The notes under the pieces were generated by a model. That model searched no databases, had not been told where the DNA came from, and was given only the letters and a program-made list of their open reading frames with translations. DNA of 64,000 bases from Balaenoptera acutorostrata (Eukaryota; Chordata; Mammalia; Artiodactyla; Balaenopteridae): positions 76,099,985 to 76,163,984 of the forward strand of contig NC_080067.1 in the NCBI RefSeq assembly GCF_949987535.1, written 5' to 3'. A program made the translations under genes and the position numbers. Shown piece after piece: positions 1 through 14,837 of the stretch; position 1 is the first letter of the stretch; each line of letters starts with the position of its first letter.

Positions 1-1982
1 CTTCTTTTCCCATTTGTATTCCTTTTATTTCTTTTTCTTCTCTGATTGCTATGGCTAGGACTTCCAAAACTATGTGGAATAATAATGGCGAGAATGGACA
101 TCCTTGTCTTGTTCCCGATCTTAGAGGAAATGCTTTCAGTTTTTCACCACTGAGAATGATGTTTGCTGTGGATTTGTCATACCTGGCCTTTATTATGTTG
201 AGATAGGTTCCCTCTATGCCCACTTTCTGGAGAGTTTTCATCATGAATGGGTGTTCAATTTTGTCAAAAGCTTTTTCTGCATCTAGTGAGATGATCGTAT
301 GGTTTTTATTCTTCAGTTTGTTAATATGGTGTATCACATTGATTGATTTGCGTATTTTGAAGAATCCTTGCATCCCTGGGATAAATCACACTTCATCATG
401 GTGTATGATCCTTTCAGTGTGTTGCTGGATTCTGTTTGCTAGGATTTTGTTGAGGATTTTTACATCTAAATTCATCAGTGATATTGGTCTGTAATTTTCT
501 TTTTTTGTAGTGTCTTTGTCTGGTTTTGGTATCAGGGTAATGGTGGCCTTGTAGAATGAGTTTGGGAGTGTTCCTTCCTCTGCAATTTTTTGGAAGAGTT
601 TGAGAAGGATGGGTATTAGCTCTTCTCTAAATGTTTGATAGAAATCGCCTGTGAAGCCATCTGGTCCTGGGCTTTTATTTGTTAGGAGATTTTTAATCAC
701 AGTTTCATTACTTGTAATTGGTCTGTTCATATTTTCTGTTTCTTCCTGGTTCAGTCTTGGAAGCTTATACCTTTCTAAGAATTTGTCCATTTCTTACAGA
801 TTTTCCATTTTATTGGCATACAGTTGCTTGTAGTAGTCTCTTAGGATGCTTTGTATTTCTGCGGTGTCCATTGTAACTTCTCCTTTTTCATTTCTAATTT
901 TACTGATTTGAGTCCTCTCCCTCTTTTTCTTGATGCATCTGGCTAAAGGTTTATCAATTTTGTTTATCTTCTCAAAGAACCAGCTTTTAGTTTTATTGAT
1001 CTTTGCTATTGTTTTCTTGTTTTTATTTCATTTATTTCTACTCTCATGTTTATTATTTCTTTCCTTCTACTAACTTTGGGTTTTGTTTGTTCTTCTTTCT
1101 CTAGTTCCTTTAGGTGTAACTTTAGGTTGTTTGTTTGAGATTTTTCTTGTTTCTTGAGGTAGGATTGTATTGCTATAAACTTCCCTCTTAGAACTGCTTT
1201 CGCTGCATTGCATAGGTTTTGGTTTGTCGTATTTTCGTTGTCATTTGTCTCTAGGTATTTTTTGATTTCCTCTTTGATTTCTTCAGTGATCTCTTGATTA
1301 TTTAGAAACGTATTTTTTAGCCTCCATGTGTTTGTGTTTTTTACGTTTTTTTCCCTGTAATTTATTTCTAATCTCATAGTGTTGTGGTCAGAAAAAATGC
1401 TTGATATGATTTCAGTTTTTTTGAATTTACCAAGGCTTGATTTGAGACCCAAGATGTGATCTATCCTGGAGAATGTTCCATGTGCACTTGAGAAGAAAGT
1501 GTAATCTGCTGTTTTTGGATGGAATGTCCTATAAATATCAATTAAATCTATCTGGTCTATTGTGTCATTTAAAGCTTGTGTTTCCTTATTAATTTTCTGT
1601 TTGGATGATGTGTCCATTGGTGTAAGTGAGGTGTTAAAGTCCCCCACTATTGTGTTACTGTTGATTTTCTCTTTTATAGCTGTTAGCAGTTGCCTTATGT
1701 ATTGAGGTGCTCCTATGTTGGGTGCATATATATTTATAATTGTTATATCTTCTTCTTGGATTGATCCCTTGATCATATGTAGTGTCCTTCCTTGTCTCTT
1801 GTAACATTCTTTATTTTAAAGTCTATTTTATCTGTTAAGAGTATTGCTACTCCAGCTTTCTTTTGATTTCCATTTACATGGAGTGTCTTTTTCCATCGCC
1901 TCACTTTTAGTCTGTATGTGTCCCTAGTCTGAAGTGGGTCTCTTGTAGACAGCATATATATGGGTCTTGTTTTTGTATCCAT
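1..1982 (-). pseudogene. L1 ORF2 remnant (endonuclease and partial reverse transcriptase)
   Basis: L1 ORF2 protein nicks DNA with its APE-type endonuclease and reverse-transcribes L1 RNA. Minus-strand frames contain endonuclease hallmarks in order: IYAPN and GDFN in the open segment 1776-1006, and SDH near its middle. The reverse-transcriptase signature [13 protein letters not shown] and the YRPISLMN block follow in the segment 790-386. A one-base deletion near 1775 separates the first 69 residues (1982-1773) from the rest, and further shifts or stops separate the endonuclease and reverse-transcriptase segments. The window ends before the catalytic FADD motif would appear. Confidence 0.92.
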
Positions 1983-2129
1983 TCAGTGAGCCTGTGTCCT
2001 TTGGTTGGAGCATTTAATCCATTCACATTTAAGGTAATTATCAATCAATATGTATGTTCCTATTACCATTATGTTAATTGTTTTTGGTTTGTTTTTACAG
2101 GTCCTTCTCTTGTGTTTCCCACTTAGAGA

Positions 2130-3007
2130 AGTTCCTTTAGCATTTGTTGTAGAGCTGGTTTGGTGGTTATGAATTCTCTTAGCTTTTGCTTGTCTAAAGC
2201 TTTTGATTTCTCTGTCAAATCTGAGTGAGATCCCTGTTGGGTAGAGTGATCTTGGTTGTAGGTTCTTCCCTTGCATCACTTTAAATATATCGTGCCACTC
2301 CCTTCTGGCCTACAGAGTTTCTGCTGAGAAATCAGCTGACAATCTTATGGGAATTCCCTTGTATGTTATTTGTTGCTTTTCCCTTGTTGCATTTAATATT
2401 TTTTCATTATCTTTAACTTTTATCAACTTGATTACTACGTGTCTTGCATGTTATCCTGCCTGGGACTCTCTGAGCTTCCTGAACTTAGGTGACTATTTCC
2501 TTTCCCATGTTAGGGAAGTTTTCAGCAATTATCTCTTCAAATATTTTCTCAGGCCCTTCCTTTCTCTCTTCTCCTTCTGGCACCCTATGATGCGAATGTT
2601 GATGTGTTTAATGTTGCCCCAGAGGTCTCTTAGGCCGTCTTCATTTCTTTTCATTCTTTTTTCTTTATTGTGTTCCATGGCAGTGAATTCCACTATTTTG
2701 TCTTCCAGGTCACTTATCCGTTTTTGTACCTCAGTTATTCTGCTATTGATTCCTCCTAGGGTATTATTCATTTCAGTTATTGTATTTTTCATCTCTGTTT
2801 GTTCTTTAATTCTTCTAGGTCCTTGTTAAACATTTCTTGCATCTTCTTGATCTTTGCCTCCATTCTTTTTCCAAGGTCCTGGATCATCTCCACTATCATT
2901 ATTCTGAATTCTTTTTCTGGAAGATTGCCTATCTCCACTTCATTTAATTGTTTTTCTGGGGTTTTATTTTGTTCCTTCATCTGGTATGTAGTCCTCTGCC
3001 TTTTCAT
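2130..3007 (-). pseudogene. L1 ORF1 remnant
   Basis: L1 ORF1 protein is an RNA-binding trimeric chaperone with an N-terminal coiled coil, an RRM and a C-terminal domain. Here the coiled-coil part lies in two overlapping frames (3007-2789 and 2792-2529) rich in K, E and heptad-spaced hydrophobics, ending with the SDLEDKIVEF-type stretch. The C-terminal domain is visible as QGKNLQPR..LYP near 2270-2200. Frame changes between the blocks show that it is dead. Confidence 0.85.
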
Positions 3008-3460
3008 TTTGTCTGTCTTTCTGTGAATGTGGTTTACGTTCCACAGGCTGCAGGATTATAGTTCTTGTTTCTGGTGTCTGCCCTTTGGTGGATGAGGCTA
3101 TCTAAGAGGCTTGTGCAAGCTTCCTCCATGAAAATCTTGCCTTAAATAATTCTTTAAAAGAACTGTATAAAGTTCTTAGAATGGACAACCGCACTTTCAT
3201 GTCACATTTTACAAAGTAACCCCTAGGTGGCGGTAAACTAATGTATTTTGAGCTTTTTCATACAAGCAGAAGTGCTTTTTAAAGTGTCCTTCTGAAAGAT
3301 CTCTGTTAATCAGCGATCTTATTTGAGACCCCTAAAATGTTTTTCTTTTGTGTTTTCAGCAGCTTAAAAGAAATTTGTGTTTAAATGTGCATATGTAAAA
3401 ATTGGCAAGTTGTTTGCATAATTTTCATTGTTAGTAAGACCTCTCTATTGAATAAGCTTG

Positions 3461-3536
3461 CTTTCTTTTCTTTCTTTCTCTTTCTTTCTTTCTTGCTTTC
3501 TTGGTTTCTTTCTCCCTTTCTTGCTTTCTTGCTTTC
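3461..3536. repeat. (CTTT)n-type pyrimidine microsatellite
   Basis: The run is nearly pure C/T on the + strand, built from CTTT units with GCTTT and GGTTT interruptions. The interruptions suggest an old, stabilised array. Confidence 0.9.
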
Positions 3537-3551
3537 GAAAAGGAATATGCT

Positions 3552-3770
3552 ATTTTTTTTTGAAGTATAGTTGATTTAGTATTTTATATTAGTTTCAGGT
3601 ATACAGCATAGTGATTCAATATTTTTATAGATTATACTCCATTTAAAGTTATTATAAAATATTGGCTATATTTCCCTGTGCTGTACAATATATCCTTGTA
3701 GCTTATTTATTTTATACAGAGTTGTTTGTACTACTTAATCTCCTACCCCTGTTTTACTCCTCACCCAGAG
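3552..3770 (-). mobile_element. L1 3'-end fragment, antisense
   Basis: A run of T (the complement of the poly(A) tail) is followed by the antisense L1 3' UTR pattern: GAAGTATAGTTGATTTA, then TACAGCATAGTGATTCA, TTCCCTGTGCTGTACA and a TATATCCTTGTAG block. The same pattern recurs at 41769, 47951 and 48840. It is heavily 5' truncated. Confidence 0.8.
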
Positions 3771-4158
3771 GATAAGCTTTTTTAAAATATCATTAATGTA
3801 TTTTCATATGCAGCTGAATTTCAAAAATGGCTTGAGTGTACACTCAAAGAAAAAGAGGTTAGCCTAAGGACATATTTAAGATAACATGATTGTTAGTTGA
3901 ACTAAATGCTAAGTAAGGATATATTCTGTGAACTTCTGCTTGTATATAACATAATGAAATTCTCTACTTCCCAAGTTTACTTGCTTTGTCATTGGAATCA
4001 AAACAAAGCTATGTAGCTGTGGTGCAAATAAAACCCAAATCATGTAGAACTTTGTGGTTCCCGTGCAGAAAAAATGCAGTAGGTCCTATATACAAGAGGA
4101 ATATATATATTAGGTAAATCTGAATATTGTTTATTAAAGCAGAGGCTGTAGGTACTGA

Positions 4159-4960
<802 letters not shown>

Positions 4961-6739
4961 TAATCCTTCCTGCCCTCCATCTCACTGCCTTTTTACCTTC
5001 CTCATGTGCATTTATTTCTCCGTCTCATTTTAAACTTATAGAAAAGTATGTGCAAAGAGCTTTTTCCCCCTGAACTGTTTGAAAGTTGCTGACCTGAAGC
5101 TCCATCAGTTCCAAATACTTTAACGTGTGTTTTTTTAGAAACAAGAATTTTCTCCTAGCAACCATCAAAATCGGGATGTTAATAACACCGATAAATTACT
5201 ACATCAAATTTTCAGACTCCATGCAAGTTTCACCTGTTGTCCTAATATTGTCCTTCCACACAAGATGTTCCATATTCATCTTGTGCTTTCCCTGACCAAG
5301 CTTCCCTTTTTGGAGATGATATTTAGAAATCAAGAACTAGGAACCAGATATGTTCATCATTATTGAAATATCACTGTTCCCAGACCCACTCGGTGGAGTG
5401 AGGGAACAAATACCATGTGTGTGCATGTGCATATATACACATATTTACATCTGTATTTCTAATCATATGTATATATCTGTGTTGAAAACCATAAGTTGAC
5501 ACCAGTGCTTTCCATTTTAATCTAATAATACCGAGTTAATTCTAATTTTTTCCTTTTCCTTATTTGTAATTCCTTTTTCTGACAATGAGAAATCTGGCTC
5601 TAAGTATCTTTAATATATTTACTTATTTTGATCAGTCCTCTTATATGTAACCAAACTTGCCACTGTCCCCTTCGTTGCACAAATGTCCTTCTCACCCAGC
5701 TCGGTTCTTATCACCCAACTCCAGGCCACCACCACAGTACCTTACCCTGTGTTGACACCCTTTCCACCTCATCTAGGCTCTGACATTCTGTGCCAGGTTG
5801 CCCTTCCTCACGGAGTCCTTTTTACTGAGCTCATGCTCTGATACTGCCAGGCATCTCTCTCTCTCATTCTTCCTACCCCCTGACCGGCTACACAAGGGCT
5901 CTTCCTCACCTGAAGCCCAACCGTGCTTTTGTAGAGATGCTGTTTTCATCCTGCTTGTGCTTTGGCCGCCTGCACTGACTCTCCTACACAGATGCTCTCC
6001 TCACTACTGGGCAGGTCACCAACACCCCCATACGAACACCCTCTTACACCTGGTCTGGCTTTAACACCTATACCAGGGTGATATGGCTCCCCACCGTCAG
6101 CCCCCCAACCTAGCTGGGCCCTGTTAGTCACTTTGTCACTTGGTTTTTGGGGGCTTTGGTGGGGCACGGAGGGACATTTGCTTCTTCTTTGAATGCTAGT
6201 GAATTCCTAGCTTTAAGATGTTTGGATTGCCTATTAAGATTTACTTAGATACTTGAGAACCCAAGGAAATCAGTGAGAAGTTAATATTATTAAATAAAAA
6301 TAAAAATACTAGTGGTTAGTGCTTCTGTTTGAGTTTACCTTGTTACAAGTTTCCCTTATTTCAGCTTCATGAAACAGTATTTTTTTCTTTAAATGTAAAC
6401 TTAAATTTACTATCTATGAATTTTCTGATATCCAAAAGATAGCACATGCTCAACCAAAAGCAGTTCTTCAGATTTGAAAACAGTTTCTAAGCTGAATATT
6501 TAGCACTACAATACAGTCCCTAGAACATGCAAGTGAAACCAAGCAGCGTTTTCCTGTCTTCTGCTGTGTGCCAGAGCAGCATGTTCTCCACTGCTTGTCC
6601 TCTCTTCCTCTCTCCTCCCTACTGTCTCAGCTTCCTATTTCTTTCTCTTTTTTCCTTCTTTCTTTAGGTAATCTTTTTTTGAAACATATCTCACTTTAAC
6701 TTTTATTTCCATCTTCTGTTGCTATTCTTTCAGTTTTTT

Positions 6740-6895
6740 CATGCTGCCTTGGTGGTGTAGTTAAGTCTGTGCTAACTCATAGAAGGCCTGTGCTTAAATC
6801 TGAACTACCGTGCACTAGCTGTGTTATCTTAGGCAGGGTATCTCCCACAGCCTTAGCTTCTTTGTAAGAATGATACTATGATAGTTTTTTTTACA
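6740..6895 (+). repeat. MIR SINE relic
   Basis: The MIR core is recognisable but diverged: a 'GCTTAAATCTGAACT' box, then 'CTAGCTGTGTTATCTTAGGCA', 'CTTAGCTTCTTTGTAAGA' and a closing 'GATACTATGATAG'. The order and spacing match the mammalian-wide MIR consensus. Confidence 0.75.
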
Positions 6896-8049
6896 GGGTA
6901 GGGGAATTGGTTCAAAAAACATTTGGAAGTTTCTGGTTCATAATTTCATGCTAAATTAGTACTGTTACAGGAAGAGATGTGTCAGTATCACAGTGTATAC
7001 AGATCTATTTCTTTTGTATCCCTCAAGACATAGTTATCAGACAGTGAAATACTTCCATGTGTTTTACCAGCATATACATTTTTAAGTGATTAGAAAATGA
7101 TGTGTCTTTTCTCATGTTTTATAATAGTCTTGTGTAACCCCATCATTTTCTACTCCCAATTTGAAATTTGATTGTTTAAGGAAAGTGTATTGCTAACACA
7201 AATTTGTGCACTGTCAAGCCAAGTCTTATGTTTTCCTGAGAAAGTACTCATATGACTCCCTTGAAATGATTTACTACTTTTGTATATATATAATTATTAC
7301 CGTGTTAATGTACCAAATAATGTCCTTGGAAGCAAGTGTTTGACCAGTGACTCAGCCTCATCAGTCACACTAAAGGAGATGAGCCATGACTTTGTCCATT
7401 AGTTGAAAAAAAGTCTTGAGAGTACCTTTTCTTTACTGTTTATGTTCAGTCTAACACTTGCGAATATGTTCATGGATACTTTCAGCCAGTAAACTTTCAC
7501 AGTTTAATGGTTACTACTGTCTTACACAGATCAAAGTTCCTAGTATAGCATATTCAGTTAGAATATGTTAAGTCGGTTAATGAAATTTAGAGAAAGGGAG
7601 TCAGAGTTTTTGTTTGTTTTTACTACAGTTTCAAAATGGTACAGGGTAGATTATTGTAGAGATTGGTAGAAGTTTGATGCATCATATATTTTGCCAGTTT
7701 TAAGCTTGCCCAATTTCAAATCATTTCACCACTTTACTTTGGGGATTCGTCAACTGGTTGTCCTTTAAGATGAGTACATAAGTAGTTCAGTGTTCTCTCA
7801 TATTCTGGAGAAAATACACCGTGTTCAATATTGAAATGAAGCTACAAAGCTAGAGTTAGGAAGATGAAAGAAATGAAAGAAGAACTTGCCTTTTCTAGTC
7901 CTAGGAGGCTCATGAGATGAGGAGGCATACAAGGAAGCAGGACTCTGGAGATGCAGTGGATTCCATAGGTGGAGCAGGGGAAGGTCAGGAGGAACCTGGG
8001 ACATCTTAGGATGTAGAAAGTAAGGAAGTAGTTGAAAGATGATAGGGAC

Positions 8050-8890
8050 ACGTCAACAAGATACAGAAGCCAACGTGCAGAGGTTCCTGTTGGCCAAAAC
8101 TAGGACAGTTTGGGCATCAATATAAATAAGGACAGTTATAAATTATAATCCATTGAATAAAACAGGAGTCCATAAATTGATAATTATATAAGTAAATGAA
8201 TAAAATCAGTGATGAGGAATGGGGTGTTTGTATAATCACACAAACTATCTCCATGCAAAATTAAAAAGGAAAAAAGAGTAACTTTACAGTGGGGAAGCCT
8301 GGTAATAACCACCTTAATCAAGTGGTCACAGTAATATTATCAGTAGTGGTCAAATCAGAACTGTGTGCCACCTTATAGAATGCAGTGAGAAGAACCCAGT
8401 GTCACTTCTATGATTTTCTTACCTTCAAGGTATAACCTAAATTCAATCATAAGGATACATCAGAAAAACCCAAATTAAAGCGCAGTCTACAAAATAACTG
8501 GCTTGTAATCTTTAAAATGTATCAAGATCATGAGAGACAAGGAAAGACTGAGGAACTGTTCCAGGTTGAGGGAGACTAAGGAACAGGAAAACAAAATACA
8601 ATGCGTGATCCTGAACTAGATCTTTTTGCTCTAAAGGACATTCATGGGACAGTTGGTGGGAATCTAAGGGTTACATGGTAGTAACACTTCACTGTTAATT
8701 TTTAAACTTTGTTAGATTGGGATTATTTAGGAAAATATCCTTATTTGTAGCTAATACACAGTAGAATATTTGGGTTTGTGGGGCATAATGACAGTAAATG
8801 ATTCAGGAAAAATGTTCTTTGTAGTATTCTTACAACTGTTCCCTAAGTCTGAGAAAAGGGTAAAAAAATATTTAATTTTGTTTTTATAGC
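8050..8890 (+). repeat. Old L1 (L1M-type) 3' UTR relic
   Basis: The + strand follows the 3' UTR pattern of ancient L1M subfamilies: a 'GAGAGACAAGGAAAGACTGA' block, then 'GGAACTGTTCCAGGTTGAGG', 'GTGATCCTGAACTAGAT', 'AAAGGACATTCATGGGAC' and a later 'AAATATCCTTATTTGTAG'. It is strongly diverged, so the subfamily is not assigned. Confidence 0.6.
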
Positions 8891-9789
8891 TGATAATGGA
8901 TCAGGGATCATATGAAAATAATTTAGAGATAATAAGACTTTTGAAAACATGACCTCTGAAGATGTTGAAAGACTGGGTTGCCTCATGGACAGTTTAGTAA
9001 AATACATAGCTAATCTTTCCACCTTATTCCTTTTTTGCATTGTCTAGTCATACTCAGAACTGTCTGGTGTTTAAATATGTTCGCTATGACCTTGATGAAA
9101 TTCTTTTGATTTTATAGTGAATTTTATCTCAAAGGATTTTTTATAGATACTTAAATACAGCATTAATTTAGATAAAATCTATTTGGATTCCCAGCATAGT
9201 TTTTAATAATGTGTCCAGTGTATTTACTGAAACAGACTGCAATTTTAAAACGCTTTCTTTGGAGAGGAAAAAATTGGTATGTTACAGCTCAATTTAGTGT
9301 TTCTTTCTATAATGATCTGTTTATGATTTATAAGATATATTTTATGATTGTCATTATATAAAATAAGTAATATTGCTAACATCTCACAGACTTTTTTTTG
9401 GAATTTATTCTCCATCCCAGCCTGGAAACTGAGTGTCTGGACACTGGTAACAACTGCTAGTAATGTTGCTAAACTGAGTTTCATCAGAACAGCATGGGAT
9501 TCTTTTATTGTTTGTCTGTAAATATCGTATCAACAGTTAACTAGCTTATTGTGAGTTTTTGGACCTTGATATCAATTGCATGGGGTTTAGAGCTTAGGTT
9601 TCTTTTTTAACTCTTGTTCACTATTCCCTGTGTACATAATCAAAGAATCGCTGATACCCAGGAATTAAAGGGGTATTACCAATCATTTAGATTGTTCTCT
9701 TCTTATTTTACAATAAATTCCTTTTCATTTTTGTATCGAAACTTGAATCTATTTATGAATATAAATTAATATTTGAATAAATTTCCTGT

Positions 9790-9945
9790 GCCAGATATTA
9801 GGTTATGTGTTTAGCATGCAGTCTCATAGGTATAGTCATTTTTCTCATGTTATAGAAAAAGAAACATCAGCCTAAGAAACACACAGATAGTAACTGGTAA
9901 AGCAAAGATTTGAGCCCAGGTCTTTTAACTACTCTGCTGAACTAA
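9790..9945 (-). repeat. MIR SINE relic, antisense
   Basis: It shows the reverse MIR order: a degenerate 'GAAAAAGAAACATCAGCCTAAG', then 'ACACACAGATAGTAACTGGTAAAGC' shortened, and 'GATTTGAGCCCAGGTC'. These correspond to the antisense of the MIR core and tRNA-derived B box. Confidence 0.7.
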
Positions 9946-12549
9946 TTTGAGAAAAAAAACCCCAAGGTGTTAGACAATATAATTATATAAAATGGTCTTT
10001 TATATTTGGAAGCTCCCATAGTTAACAGTGTCCTTTACGGAGAGGGTCAAAAAAGACATACATGTTAGTTATGACCGTGATAATCATCATGATCATTATC
10101 ATCCTATGTACTTCCTACACTACAAAAACTTTGCAACTTAAACTTTCAAACAATATGAAAACTTTGATAGCATTAGAACATCTGGGTAAGAGAACACAAA
10201 AGTGTAAATGAAGCCAGTAAACAGACTGAAGGAAGTTAATTTTCTTTATGTGACTTGTTAAATTGTCTTGAAGTACACTCAGTTGAATTCCGCCATAGGT
10301 AAGTAGTATCAAAGTTGCCCAAAATTCAGACACAGCTTTTCAGTGTAGTGTGTTTGTACTTAGAGACTTAAAATCCAGCTGTAACAGATCCAGAATCTTT
10401 ACTTGAGCATAATGGCTGTTATTCTAAGTTGAGGCTTTTTGTCGAGCTTGTCTGGGAGTGTTGAAATGTTTTATAATAAGCCTCAGTGTATTTCTTCATA
10501 TTTCTTGTACTTTACATGAAGAGAAGATATGCTTCAGTCAAAACCGAATATTTCATATTTACATCTATCTCATTTACTAATGAAATGTGAAAACAGTCAT
10601 AAACCTTTTTACTTGGGCTACCATTACACAGGCTTATTTTAATGATAATAGTTTGATGTCCTCAATGTTAAAAACAGTGTAGCTTAAAGAGGCTGGTAAA
10701 TTAGAATTTTCCAATATCCGCAGCTTTTTTTCTCCCGTGGTTAATTTGCTCTGCTGACTCTCTACACGAGGTGGCAACAGCTGGCCTTTTTACTAGAGGT
10801 CCGGGGATTAGAGAAGCAGTCGCAGCAGCATGCTCGGCCTCTTGCCTCTGTTGACTGTTCTTTATTGTTTGATGCCTGAGCATCTCCCAGACAGCCGGCA
10901 ATTGTTTCTTGAAACTAAAGTTTGTTTCTCTTGGCAATATACAATGCTGGTGGGGCTTGTCTTTGTGTCTCCTTACTTTCCCAGTCTCCTCTTATCCTCC
11001 ATCCTATGCTTTCTCTTGATAATTAGAATGGAGTAAAGATACAAGCTTTCTATCTTAGTGTGCAGGAGATTCAGTTTTGATGCTAAAAACTTAGAAATAC
11101 AGATGACAGATGGAAATTTCTTTTTTCTCTGAGCTACCAGGTAGTAACAAATTATTTTTATAATGAAAATTTTGTTTGTTCTTCGTAATTAATGTACTAG
11201 TGAATTTTTTAAATTATGGTGATAAAAAGGGAGTAGCAGCAGAATGATCCAGTACTACCATTTTAAAAGCTAAGATCGGAAGAGAAATGCACCGTAGCTG
11301 CTTAAGTTTAAGAAGTACCTTCATTATCTCTGAAATATAATTCTAATTTATAAGAGAGTTAAGAAATGTCTTCATGCATGTTAAAACTTGGATAAAAAGT
11401 AGTCAGGAAATATCTAGATGGGAGAAGCTTCAGCAAGAATAATTTTGTTGTTCTTTATTTAGGAAAGAAAAATAGCAAGATACTCTTGAATTTAATTTTC
11501 ATTGGCTCCTCCACATTCCTAAACTTCTGCCGTACTTGCGGAATCCTTGAGGGCCTTTATGGATGAAAACCGTGGCTGCGAAGTATTGTGAGACTGAAAA
11601 TCATCCTAGAAAGACTATTGTACTCAGAATCTGGAACTTAAAACTGTAGAAAAAGGAAGTCATGTGTTTAAACTATTTTTCCAGAGGTAGGACTACGGCA
11701 TGCATATCTTGCCAAGTCTCCGCAGGTGATCGTTGCCACACGCCGCCACCACCCACTCTGCCCCCGCACCAGTACTCTGGAGAGCTCTTCATGTTTACAG
11801 CGGCACAGTCTGTTATTTTTATTAATGGGCATGAAATCGACATATATCTTCTTTTACTAGAGTCTGATAAATCATGTGACTATTGAAAATTTGTTATTTG
11901 AACTATTATCTATAGTAGCACGTTCATTTTGTTTCTGTAGACATAACCAAAGAAAATGAATTTTAAAGGGATTTAAAGGAGGAGAGGGTAGCATTGAGTT
12001 GTAGAATTCCAGGTACCTAGGCAACTGTAAAAACCATAATCTCTGTGGCATCATTTATACCTACATACTGTGATTGTGGTTTTTGGGCCAGTAATTATAG
12101 GCACTCAGTACTGCTTTCTCATCTCTCCTGGCTTCTAGCACATTTCTAAGCAGTCTTTCCCTCTTTGTCTCTTTTTTTCTTATGTCTCTCACTGTGCCTT
12201 CTTATACATCATTATTATCTCTTGGTCCTGAGCTGGTGTTTCTCCTCCTCCCTGCTTATTTACCTTCCTTCAGTGGTTAAAAACCTTACTGAGGTACTGC
12301 CAGTGTTGTTTACTTGAGCAGAAGGCAGGCTTCCCACTATAGACAACTGCAGATCAACCAAAATAACCAATTGAAGAAGAAAAATGTTTCATGTCTATTA
12401 TGATTGATCTATTCTGCCAAAGCCATTTGCTTCTTTCATAAATTCACCATATTTTGTATATCATATTGAATGTGTTTGCTGAATGTTGGATCATGACGTT
12501 TTAATACAGGCTCTTCATTACCCCCTTCTCTTAACTTAAAAAAGAGGGA

Positions 12550-12760
12550 GAAGAAAGCTTTCTTCCACTCTGTCTCACCAGAAAACGGCCACCTCATTTC
12601 TCTTGTAGAGCAGCTCGCATTTGCTGCATTCACCCCTATACCCACACATTCCTTTGCTAGCATCTTGCGACTAGCTTTCATCCCTAGCAGAACCACTTCT
12701 TACTTCTTTCTAGGTCACCAGTGATGTCCTAATCCCTGGTCCACCCAGTTCACCGAAACA
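12550..12760 (+). repeat. Possible L2 fragment
   Basis: The stretch leading to 'TAGGTCACCAGTGATGTCC' resembles the L2 segment that precedes the conserved 'GTGACCTCCTTGTTGCC' motif seen better at 40150-41455. Divergence is high, so this is tentative. Confidence 0.35.
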
Positions 12761-14837
12761 CTCATTTTTGTGTGTGTGTTTATTAGGAATTTTTAAGTTG
12801 ATTGGAATATTTTTATTCTATTTGACATTTATGTACTTTCTGGAATGGTTAGTAGAAGTGAGTATATTTGAAAAATGGAAAGATTGGAATGTTTCTTTTC
12901 TTCACTACAGAATAAATAGCTTCTTTCTGTTTTATGTTATCAGTGTTTGAGGTCTTTAAGGTATCTTCTCAGGGTTAAAGTGATTGAATTTTTAACTTCT
13001 GCCTTTGTGAAATATTTTTCCTAGTAAGGTGAAATTGACAAAGCAGCTAAGGAAGAGAGTGAAGGATTATTTTTACCTTGAGTCTGCAGAGATGAAGTAG
13101 ACTCTGTGTTGTAGTCCAAAAAAGGGAGAGAGAGTGAGTTGACACAAAGAATAAAGTAATCCTCAGGGAGAGTCCTGTGTGTTAGAGAAGCAGTTATTTA
13201 CATGCACAGTTCCACACGATGAGTCCGAATTGTGTGCTTTCCAGGTTATTGATGAGAAAATTCAGGCTCAAAATGGAGCTTTTACAATCAAGCACATTTT
13301 TCATGCCCTAAGTCTGTCTTTTAAAGACAACATTGATGGATATTGATAAATTGGTACAAGATTAAAAGGATATTTACAGGCTATTGGTATTCAGTGCTTT
13401 ACTAGCAAGTATATTCTTTTTTGCTTTAAACTCACATTTTAACTGATTAAAAGTGAGAATAAAGATAGGAAAGGGCTCTTCAGTAATTTATGGATTGAAT
13501 TTTTTTGTTGATCATTTTAAAGTGGTTTCTATTTATGTGTTATGTATTATGTGCTTGTGTGTATATGATTATGTATAAAAAAGACAGCGTACATTTTTAA
13601 AGCTAGAAATGAGGCTGTTTTTCCCCATGTTATTAATGCTTACCACTCCCTCAGTGAGACTTTAGGATGAAATAATATCTACGTTTTGGATTAAACTTTG
13701 ATTTGTTTTATTTTTTAATTATGTATTCTCTCCATTCTAAGATGGAAAAAAATGGAATCTAGTTATTGAAAACTAAATCGAATTGCAAAACAATCCATTG
13801 ATCTGTGGAACAGTATATTAAAAAATAAAATTAAACAAGATATGAATAAATTTTTTAAAAAAGAGAGAACTGTCTTGAAGGACAAATTGATGCACACTGA
13901 ACTGGTAACCTCTGTGAAAGAGGGTTCTCAGGATAGTTGCAGGAGGGGTTGAGGACAAAAGAAATTTTAATTTCTTTACCATTTTATACATTTCTAAACT
14001 GTTTCCAAATGAGCATAATTCAAAATTACCTTAGAAATTTCATATTCTTAATTATCACATTCATAGAAATGATTAAGCTGATTCATGATATGATCAATTT
14101 TAAAAGTGACTGATATCTTCCCCAATAACCTCTTGGTAATTGTGACACCAAGAGACATTTCATGGGGCCACATAGTAATTGGCTGTCATCGTATCATCCT
14201 TTGTGGTTGGGGTTTCACTTTGAATTCTTCCTATTTCTAGTAACTGCCCTTCCTGGATCTGTCACCTGCGAATGAATTGAAATCTTTCTTGAACTGGTGA
14301 AGTTTTCACGCTCGTACAGCCCATTGAAGATAATAGATTTTCTCTGCTTCATCGTTACCTACTGTGTATGGAATTAGTCCATTTTAATTTCTCTTAGAAG
14401 AACTTTTTCAGTCTGTTCCTTAGTTTTAGTGTTTTGAGTTAGATCTTTTTTCTGGGCCAAGGAATTCAGGTCTTTTTTAGTCTCTCCTTTTATTGGTACC
14501 ACTTCATATTCTGTGTCATGTGTACCTGTCTTCACCCAGTACAACTACCAGAATTTTAGGTGTTTTTGTTTTAATCTTTTTTATCACAAAACTAGTGCGT
14601 ATGCATTGTATAAAGTTAGAAGATATAGATGGCAGAATTTTTTAAACTATTGCCACTGCCGAGAGATAACCACTGTAACATTGTATTCTAACAAAATTTT
14701 TAATGGGATCTTAGGGACATAATTTCTGTTACACTTCTGGAACACATTTTTCATGAAGAAATCTTGGGTTGGCTTCCCCTTATACCCCAAATCTTCAATT
14801 TGTTGTCATTGCTCCTATTTCTGGTTTCTCATCTATC

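Larger units (their letters stand above)
1..3120 (-). mobile_element. 5'-truncated antisense L1 (LINE-1), continuing past the window start
   Basis: Read on the minus strand, this stretch gives the L1 order ORF1, short inter-ORF gap, then ORF2 endonuclease and the first part of reverse transcriptase. The element enters at the left edge inside the reverse transcriptase and ends near 3100-3130, where coding homology runs out just upstream of ORF1. Both ORFs are broken by frameshifts, so it cannot mobilise. It lies in an OPA1 intron, antisense to the gene. The exact 5' end and any TSD were not resolved. Confidence 0.93.

Noticed and set aside
216..494. 92-codon plus-strand ORF with hydrophobic residues as a membrane protein
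   Set aside because: It is the complement of L1 ORF2 reverse-transcriptase coding sequence, hence a shadow frame.
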